Part shown: piece after piece, positions 1-6,300 of the stretch
Numbering within the stretch: position 1 is the first letter of the stretch
Layout: each line of letters begins with the position of its first letter
Source of the DNA: an uncultured Cytophagaceae bacterium
Lineage (GTDB): Bacteria; Bacteroidota; Bacteroidia; Cytophagales; Spirosomataceae
Reading direction: 5' to 3'
Assembly: GCA_903960725.1 (NCBI GenBank)
Contig: CAJCBY010000283.1
Span: 1 to 12,542, forward strand
DNA: 12,542 bases
Position numbers and translations under genes: made by a program
The notes under the pieces: generated by a model
What the model was told of the DNA's origin: nothing
Databases searched by the model: none
What the model saw: the letters and a program-made list of their open reading frames with translations, nothing else

Positions 1-43
1 GTTTCCTAAACGCTAGATCCGGGTTCGATTCCCGGCGGGGCCA
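1..43 (+). tRNA. tRNA-Arg(CCT), 3' part only (5' end lies before the window)
   Basis: A canonical tRNA 3' half is visible. The T arm is CCGGG/TTCGATT/CCCGG at 19-35, the acceptor 3' strand CGGGGCC is at 36-42, and the discriminator A is at 43. CCA is not encoded in full, since the next bases are CCC. Counting back with a four-base variable loop puts the anticodon loop TTCCTAA at 3-9, with U33, anticodon CCT at 5-7 and A37. Bases 1-2 (GT) pair with 10-11 (AC), as an anticodon stem should. A five-base variable loop would give a TCC anticodon with T at position 37, which is less likely. The D arm and 5' acceptor strand are missing because the window starts here. That it is a tRNA is quite sure; the Arg identity is moderately sure. 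Confidence 0.68.
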
Positions 44-71
44 CCCAGAGGGAAGCAGACGAGCGCCCCTT

Positions 72-125
72 CTAAACGCTAGAGACGGCCGGGGTCGCGC
101 TCGACTCGATTCCCGGCGGGGCCAC
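72..125 (+). pseudogene. Degenerate duplicate of the tRNA 3' end
   Basis: The stretch 72-83 repeats 6-17 of the upstream tRNA (CTAAACGCTAGA), and 106-125 repeats 25-44 exactly (20 bases, the T-loop end through the acceptor strand). Between them the seven bases of the intact copy are replaced by 22 GC-rich bases, so the T loop is expanded and this cannot be a working tRNA. No D arm or 5' acceptor lies upstream. CGAGCG at 60-65 can pair with CGCTCG at 98-103, and CCCC at 66-69 with GGGG at 91-94, giving a long imperfect hairpin around the expansion. Possible origins are a broken tandem tRNA copy or a scar of an element that integrated at the tRNA 3' end. No integrase is seen in the window. Confidence 0.6.
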
Positions 126-128
126 AAA

Positions 129-190
129 ACAGTAGTCAGTGGACAGTAGTCTGTGATCAGTCGACAGTCCGGAGGGAATGAGTCCGGAGG
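129..190. repeat. Short CAGT-rich and AGTCCGGAGG direct repeats
   Basis: ACAGTAGTC occurs at 129-137 and 143-151 (period 14), followed by looser CAGTC variants to 169. AGTCCGGAGG then occurs at 166-175 and 181-190 (period 15). No coding potential is seen. These look like simple-sequence spacer repeats between the tRNA remnants and the larger 87-bp array. No function can be assigned from the sequence. Confidence 0.6.
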
Positions 191-193
191 ACG

Positions 194-443
194 AACATTT
201 CACGAGGTCATCCCCGCAGGGACTTCCATCTTTTTGCTTTTTGCTTTGCTCTTTGTGATTTGAGGACGCGAAGCGTCAGAAACATTTCACGAGGTCATCC
301 CCGCAGGGGATTCCAACTTTGTACTTTTTGCTTTGCTCTTTGTGATTTGAGAACGCTAAGCGTCAGAAACATTTCACGAGGTCATCCCCGCAGGGGATTC
401 CATCTTTATTCTTTATGCTTTGTGCTTTATTCTTTAAAGCGTC
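194..443. repeat. 87-bp tandem repeat, about 2.9 copies, two hairpins per unit
   Basis: Units start at 194, 281 and 368, each with AACATTTCACGAGGTCATCC, so the period is exactly 87 bp. Units one and two differ at about seven positions by my count; the third is shortened by 8 bp near its end. Each unit carries a hairpin ATCCCC-GCA-GGGGAT (perfect at 297-311 and 384-398, imperfect in the first unit). A second hairpin GACGC-GAA-GCGTC is at 265-277, weaker at 353-363, with only its right half at 437-443. Between the hairpins lies a T-rich CTTTGCTCTTTG-type tract. This resembles REP/ERIC-like intergenic palindromic elements. Because 87 is divisible by three, a meaningless open frame runs through it. 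The following stretch, 444-569, shows no further gene or clear site. Confidence 0.85.
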
Positions 444-569
444 GGTCCCCATCTCTACTCTACACTCTCTTATCTATACTCTACTTTGAACTTTGAACTT
501 TGCTCTTTGCATTAATTCTGGAACAATTCCTCTCTCAAGCTTGTTTAAACTACAATCGAATTTCATTAA

Positions 570-1700
570 TTGAGCAAGCACTATATCCATCAACTTTACA
601 CGCGCGTAAGTGATTTACCAGAAAAATGGAATCAGGTTTCTGAATCATGCATTTTCTTGCAAAAAAGCTACTTAGGTATTTTGGAGAACTCCTCCCCTAC
701 TAACTTGAAATGCACCTTTGTGGGAATATTTGAGGGAGAGGAATTAATCGCGACGGCATTATTTCAGGAGATTGATTTGGCGTTATTGAATAGCTTTGGA
801 GAGAGAGATCACTTTTTTTTAACTGAGATCAGGAACTTCTTATTTAAACGGTTTGCATCCAAGTTACTCATCGTAGGAAACAATATGTTAAGTGGCCAAA
901 ATGCCTATGCCTGCTTGCCACATGTAGATGAGATACAGGTCGTGGAAAAATTAAAAGAAATATGCCATAATTGGCCTCAAAAGACCCACTTAACAATTTT
1001 TAAAGACTTTACACAGAGCCAAACCAAACCTTTTCAAACACCTGCCTTTTCTTCGGATTATCCATTTAGTTCGCAGCCTAACATGATTTTTGAGATTCTA
1101 CCAAGCTGGAAAAAAGAAGAGGATTACGTTGCGGATTTGGCAAAAAAATACAGAGATCAATTCAAGCGTTGTCGAAAAAAGGGGAGTGAAATTCGCCAAA
1201 ATGAATTGAGTTTAGAGGAGATTTTACAAAATGAACAAACAATCTATTCGCTCTATTTGCAGGTGGCAAAAAATTCCCCCTTCAACACGTTTATATTACC
1301 CTCAAATCACTTTTCGACTTTCAAACAAAACCTAGGTGACAATTTTATTTTACGGGGTTATTTTCTAGATAATCAATTAGTTGGATTTACTTCCCTAATC
1401 CGACATGGAAAAGAACTCGAAACCTATTTTTTAGGGTTTGACAATACAATTCAGCGGGAGAAAATGCTTTATTTGAATATGCTATATGACATCGTTGGGT
1501 GTGGCATTGCACAAGGTTTTGAACGCATTATTTTAGGCAGAACGGCGCTCGAAATCAAGAGTTCCATTGGCGCAAAACCAGTTCAATTAAATGGATATAT
1601 GCATCATTCTTATTCAATCGTCCACCAAAACCTATCCTGGATATTCCCCTTCTTAGAACCCAAAGCGAATTGGATTCAACGACACCCATTTAAAGGTTAA
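570..1700 (+). CDS. GNAT-fold acyltransferase of the FemAB / peptidoglycan biosynthesis-recognition type
   Basis: This 376-residue protein has no signal peptide, so it is probably cytoplasmic. The N-terminal part (about 25-70) reads FLQKSYLGILENSSP...VGIFEGEELIATALFQ, the pattern of Bacteroidota FemAB-like GNAT proteins. The second half (about 170-345) has a basic helix KYRDQFKRCRKKG (193-205) and a GNAT-like core: GYFLDNQLVGFTSLIRHG (263-280), then ETYFLGFD and an ILGRTALEIKSSIGAKP segment. Such families transfer acyl or aminoacyl groups to cell-wall or other amine substrates; the substrate here cannot be told. The start is TTG at 570, because an in-frame TAA lies just before it (567-569) and the next in-frame Met is about 100 residues in. 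The gene converges on the isomerase gene and overlaps it by 4 nt. The family call is fairly sure, the reaction unknown. Confidence 0.75.
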   Translation: MSKHYIHQLYTRVSDLPEKWNQVSESCIFLQKSYLGILENSSPTNLKCTFVGIFEGEELIATALFQEIDLALLNSFGERDHFFLTEIRNFLFKRFASKLLIVGNNMLSGQNAYACLPHVDEIQVVEKLKEICHNWPQKTHLTIFKDFTQSQTKPFQTPAFSSDYPFSSQPNMIFEILPSWKKEEDYVADLAKKYRDQFKRCRKKGSEIRQNELSLEEILQNEQTIYSLYLQVAKNSPFNTFILPSNHFSTFKQNLGDNFILRGYFLDNQLVGFTSLIRHGKELETYFLGFDNTIQREKMLYLNMLYDIVGCGIAQGFERIILGRTALEIKSSIGAKPVQLNGYMHHSYSIVHQNLSWIFPFLEPKANWIQRHPFKG

Positions 1701-2395
1701 ATAGCTGAAGAATCAATTAGGCATTCCACATTAGGATGCATCCATAAGAAGGAGGCTGGACAATCGGTTCCTATTTTACGCTCCATTATACGCTTTACCG
1801 CATCTTGCTTACCCTTTCCTGTAATCAAGAAGATAATCTTCTTCGATTGCATAATCCCTTCCATTCCCACACATAAACCATAAGCAGGCTCCGATCCTTT
1901 TGATAAAGCCGGATCATGGGCAATAGTAGATTCCGCTAATACCGCTTTGTGAAAATCTGGATTTAAAACATCTGCTGGCTCATTAAAGGCAATGTGACCA
2001 TTTTTTCCAAGGCCTAAAATGCAAATATCTAGTGGTCCGTTCTCTTTGATAAATTTACTTATACGCTGACACTCAGCTTCAACTAACTCCGGTGCGGTAT
2101 CGAAGGAGGTATATCGATTAGTTGCAATATCTAGGGGGCCCAATAGATGTTTATGCAAATAGGTTTCACAAGAGTCTGGGTGACTCAAGGGAATAATTCC
2201 CCATTCATCCATCTTAATCACCCGCATTTGAGTATAAATGGATTTCTGTTTAGCCATTTCTGCATACATACCTGTAGGACTTCCGCCAGTTGCTGCACAA
2301 AACAGCAATTCAGGATATTTCTGCACCTCTACTGCAATTAATTGCGCGGCTTTTTGGCTTAAAGCACTATAGTCATCCAAATAAGTAATTTTCAT
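1697..2395 (-). CDS. Amino-sugar 6-phosphate isomerase/deaminase, NagB/AgaI family
   Basis: This 232-residue cytosolic enzyme is of the glucosamine-6-phosphate deaminase/isomerase superfamily, which converts GlcN6P or GalN6P to a ketose 6-phosphate plus ammonia. Visible motifs are the phosphate loop TGGSPTG (36-42), MDEW with the likely general base Asp63, SCETY (75-79), and the active-site motif GLGKNGHIAFNEP (128-140) with His134 and Glu139. In E. coli NagB the matching motif is NDGHIAFNEP, so catalytic Asp141 corresponds to Asn132 here. KNGH together with DEW and SCExY is closer to what I recall of galactosamine-6-phosphate isomerases (AgaI) than of NagB, and the length is nearer AgaI (about 250) than NagB (266). 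A 6-phosphogluconolactonase is unlikely given the FNEP motif. ATG at 2393-2395 is the start. A palindromic operator candidate lies about 95-120 bp upstream. Amino-sugar catabolism is likely; the exact substrate is open. Confidence 0.83.
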   Translation of the reverse strand: MKITYLDDYSALSQKAAQLIAVEVQKYPELLFCAATGGSPTGMYAEMAKQKSIYTQMRVIKMDEWGIIPLSHPDSCETYLHKHLLGPLDIATNRYTSFDTAPELVEAECQRISKFIKENGPLDICILGLGKNGHIAFNEPADVLNPDFHKAVLAESTIAHDPALSKGSEPAYGLCVGMEGIMQSKKIIFLITGKGKQDAVKRIMERKIGTDCPASFLWMHPNVECLIDSSAI

Positions 2396-2487
2396 TTCGC
2401 TTCATTTAAGAAGCAATATACCAAATAAAAAAGAGAACATTTTTAGCCCTTTGCACTTATTTAACTTGTTAACCTAATGTGAAAAGG

Positions 2488-2516
2488 AAATTATCAGTTT
2501 GTTGATAATTTATCAA
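2488..2516. promoter_or_regulatory. Overlapping inverted repeats, candidate operator
   Basis: AAATTATCA (2488-2496) and TGATAATTT (2503-2511) form a perfect 9-bp inverted repeat with a 6-nt centre. Its right arm also belongs to a second perfect palindrome, TTGATAA-T-TTATCAA (2502-2516). The result is three TTATCA/TGATAA half-sites in alternating orientation. The site lies in the 268-bp divergent region between the isomerase gene (ATG 93 bp away) and the exported beta-barrel gene (ATG 148 bp away), so it could control either. The AT-rich composition makes chance palindromes more likely. No convincing Bacteroidota -33/-7 promoter could be assigned in this gap. Confidence 0.4.
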
Positions 2517-2663
2517 TTCATAACCATCATAAATAGATGATTGAGGGCTTCAAACACACTATTATCCTAATTAATCAACATCCATAAATTTAGGTTATAA
2601 CATTAATAAAACTCTTTATGTAGCTTGCCGAGGCTTTTTAACGAATGCCTAACCACAATCATA

Positions 2664-3329
2664 ATGAATACAATTAAATACCTAACCCCTTTTTATACTT
2701 TTCTACTTACCTGTTTAATTCCATTATCTAAGCTTTCAGCTCAAGATTGGAATTACCAGGCGGGTATCAACTCTGCTAATTTTCGCTACCAAAGTCCCAC
2801 AGGTCTTGCACAAAAATCCATTCTAGCTGATGCAGGTTTACATCATTCCATTCTCCTAAATAATCGATTAATTGATTCAAGTAAGACTAAAAGTAAATTC
2901 TTGAAAAAATTGATTTACCAAGTCGGACTTTCCATCAATCAATTTAATTCCGTCGGAGAAACGCAAGGCATCCCTTTTTCCTATTCTTCCACTTATGCGG
3001 GTATAAAGCTCGGAATAGGCGTTAAGTCAAATTTAGGTAAAGGTTTCAGCCTTTCATATGGCGGAGTAATGCAAATCAATAAATTAGTGTTAGGGTCTCA
3101 AAAAATGGGAAATCAAGTCTTCAGTTTACAAGGAAACGTTCAATTTGAACGAATTCAATGGCAACTAGGTGGTGAATTGAAGCTGGTAAAAAAAGTAAAT
3201 GCACAGACTGCTCTTTATACCTTCTTTTCTGAGGCCTGGCAATTGAATACTAACCAAAAAGATGGCAGCCAATTCGCTATAAATCCCACCTCTTTCGGTT
3301 TTGGCATTCAATATACTCCCCTCCAATAA
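2664..3329 (+). CDS. Small exported outer-membrane beta-barrel-like protein
   Basis: This is a 221-residue protein with a signal peptide (MNTIKYLTPFYTFLLTCLIP...LSAQ, cleavage likely near residue 27). The mature part is rich in alternating polar and hydrophobic strands with Gly and aromatic residues (YQVGLSINQF, YAGIKLGIGV, FSLSYGGVMQ, FGFGIQYTPLQ), which suggests an antiparallel beta barrel in the outer membrane. Mature cysteines are absent. ATG at 2664 is chosen because an upstream TTG at 2625 would add 13 residues ahead of the signal peptide. It is the first gene of a tight four-gene cluster, with the tail-fibre-like gene starting 2 nt after its stop, so a role in secreting or anchoring that fibre is plausible but inferred. 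It lacks the PorP/SprF signatures and length. Exact family not recognised. Confidence 0.72.
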   Translation: MNTIKYLTPFYTFLLTCLIPLSKLSAQDWNYQAGINSANFRYQSPTGLAQKSILADAGLHHSILLNNRLIDSSKTKSKFLKKLIYQVGLSINQFNSVGETQGIPFSYSSTYAGIKLGIGVKSNLGKGFSLSYGGVMQINKLVLGSQKMGNQVFSLQGNVQFERIQWQLGGELKLVKKVNAQTALYTFFSEAWQLNTNQKDGSQFAINPTSFGFGIQYTPLQ

Positions 3330-3331
3330 TT

Positions 3332-6300
3332 ATGTATAAATTCAGCTACACAATCCTATTTCTAGGGATTTGCCTAATTTCCTATGGCCAAAAAACGGGG
3401 TTAAATTACCAGGCAGTCATTCTAGACCCTAACCCTATTTACATGCCAGGAAATAACTATACCGGGCAGCCGTTGGCAAATAAAGCCATTGAATTAAAGT
3501 TTAGCCTATATAACGGGTTGCGCAAAGATTACGAAGAGACTCAAAATGTTCAAACTGACGATTATGGCCTGATTAATGTGGTCATCGGGAAAGGCCAAAA
3601 AATGGGTAAAACAAATTTCGACGAAATATATTGGAGTGACACATTACACATACTCCAAGTAGAGGTGAAATTCCCATCGGCCACTAATTACACCGAGATT
3701 AGTCGTTCCCCGCTTCAATACAGTCCATATGCTTTATATGCCAAGTCAGTGGATTACCTCAATGTAAAAGGGACACCTACTAAATTATCCTTTTTCCAAA
3801 ATGATGCTGGGCTTTTAAATCAAACTGATTTAACAACTTTACGCCTTGAGATAAAAAACCAAATTGACCAAATCATATTGAATGATGTGCCTTTGGCATC
3901 TGAAATAGTACCTGGTAAAATCAAACTTTCAGGCGATTTAAGCGGACAAGCTACTGCACCTCTTATTAAAGAAAATGCCATCACGCAAGAGAAAATTTTA
4001 AATGGCGCAGTACATAGCGCAAAACTTAAAGATTCAAGTGTCGTAGACCAGAAAATTGCGTTTGGAATTAATCCCGCTAAAGTAGGACTGGGACTAGTAA
4101 ACAATACCTCTGACTTAAATAAACCGATTAGTTCATCAGTAAAGGCTGCACTAGATTTAAAAGCGTCTACTACTGATTTAATGACGAAGGCGAACATTTC
4201 AGATCTAAATCTAAAGGCACCGATTGAATCCCCCGTTTTTACGGGTTCCGTGTCTGGAATAAGCGCTACCATGGTAGGACTATCTAATGTGAATAATACC
4301 GCTGATTTAGCCAAACCAATTAGCACAGCTACACAAACGGCACTTAACTTAAAAGGAAACGTAAGTAAAGTGAATGGAGTTTCTCCCGATGCAAATGGAA
4401 ATGTGGTCATTTCTCTTGGTAAAAATTATACGGGATTATATAATGGTGGGGTTTTTATTACCAGTGCAACTCCAATAGACGGGGATGTATTTATCGTTTC
4501 TACCGATCCAGATGGCGCCAATAATGGTCGAACATTCATCTATTTAAACCCAGATTGGAATGAGATAACAAATAATATCGGAACGACTGATGCTAGGTAT
4601 GTACAATTAGCGGGGAATACGATGCAAGGTGATTTATTATTCCCTTCCGGCAAAAAGGTAAGCCTTACAGATTTGCCTACCGCCGCAACTGATGCTGTAA
4701 ATAAAGAATACGTTGATGCCGCTAAAACGCTTGATGCAACGGCCTTAATCAATGGTAAAATTAGACTAGCTGGTGATCTAAGTGGGACAGCAGCTAGCCC
4801 AGAAATCGCTATTGGAGCCATTACAAATGCTAAAATAGCCTCCGGAATCAGTGCTTCTAAGGTAGGTTTAGGAAATGTGGATAACACTTCAGATGAAGCT
4901 AAACCCATTAGCACAGTCACTCAGACAGCACTCGATTTAAAAGCAAGTATAGCCTCCGTAAACCTGAAAGCGAATACCACGGACCTTGTCTTAAAAGCAG
5001 ACATAACGGATTTAAACTTAAAAGCACCCATTGCCTCACCTACGTTTACAGGTTCCGTTTCAGGAATCACAGCAGCAATGGTTGGCCTTGCCAATGTTAA
5101 TAATACGTCAGATCTGGCTAAACCCATTAGCACAGCTACACAAACCGCCTTAGATCTAAAAGCAACAAATACGGATTTAGCCTTAAAAGCTAGTTCAACT
5201 GATTTACTCTTAAAGGCTGACAATACCAGTCTGAATTTAAAAGCACCTATTGCTTCACCCACGTTTACAGGTATTGTATCTGGAATAACATCCACTATGG
5301 TAGGTTTATCTAACCTAGACAATACTGCTGATTTATCAAAACCCATCAGTACAGCGACCCAAACAGCTTTGGATTTAAAAGCGAATACCACGGACTTAGA
5401 AGCAGGTTTGGCGTCCAAAGCAGGCACAGCTTCTCCCACTTTTACCGGTAATGTATCAGGAATCACAGCTACAATGGTAGGATTAGGGGAAGTAAATAAT
5501 ACCTCTGATGCCAATAAACCTATTAGTACAGCCACACAAACTGCTTTGGATTTAAAAGGAACCGTCAAAAAAGTCAATGGCGTATCTCCAAATGCCGATG
5601 GCGAAATCGCTATTTCTCTCGGACGGAATTACACGGGAGTTTACAATGGAGGATCATTTAATATTGGAGGTATTACACCAATTGGAGGAGACATCTTTAT
5701 CGTATCCGGCGATCCAACAGGATCCAATAATGGTCGAACATTTATCTTTGTAAGTCCGAATTGGAATGAAATAACAAATAACATTGGAACAACAGATGCC
5801 CGCTATGTGCAATTAGCCGGAAGCACGTTACAAGGAAACTTAATTTTTCCTACAAGTAAAAAAATAACCCTTGCAGATCTTCCTACGCTTTCGACCGATG
5901 CGGCAAATAAGGCTTATGTAGATGCTTCTATTACTTTGGATGCCACCTCTCTTATCAATGGAAAAATTCGATTAGCAGGCGATTTAACTGGAACAGCTTC
6001 TAGCCCAACGATTGCAGCAGGTGCCATTACTGATGCTAAAATAGCTACTGGAATCAGTTCCTCTAAGGTAGGTTTAGGAAATGTAAACAACACGAGCGAT
6101 TTAGGTAAGCCCATTAGTACAGCTACACAAACAGCATTAGATACGAAAGCGAGTAATACGTCTTTGGCCTTAAAGGCCCCCATAGATGCCCCCACCTTTA
6201 CAGGAACCGTATCTGGCATCACCAAAATAATGGTAGGGCTAGGAAATGTGGATAACACAACAGACGCCTTAAAACCTGTCAGCACGGCCACACAAACGGC

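Noticed and set aside
194..443. CRISPR array
   Set aside because: The 87-bp units are adjacent and similar over their whole length, so there are no unique spacers, and no cas genes are present.
260..496. 78-codon open frame on the plus strand
   Set aside because: It runs through the 87-bp tandem repeat, whose length is a multiple of three; its peptide repeats (RNISRGHPRRGF) simply mirror the DNA repeat, and it has no gene-like features.
2147..2341. 64-codon plus-strand frame opposite the isomerase gene
   Set aside because: It is antisense to a well-supported enzyme gene, with no recognisable features.
2621..2640. Small hairpin AGC...GCT followed by TTTTT before the beta-barrel gene, as an attenuator
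   Set aside because: The stem is only about three base pairs, too weak to support a terminator call.
2625..2663. Upstream non-ATG starts that would lengthen several genes (also at 6969, 8485 and 10804)
   Set aside because: In each case an internal ATG places the signal peptide, lipobox or typical N-terminus correctly and fits the operon spacing better.
2664..3329. PorP/SprF-type T9SS partner of the large surface protein
   Set aside because: The context is tempting, but the protein is shorter than that family and lacks its usual N-terminal sequence, and the fibre shows no T9SS C-terminal domain.
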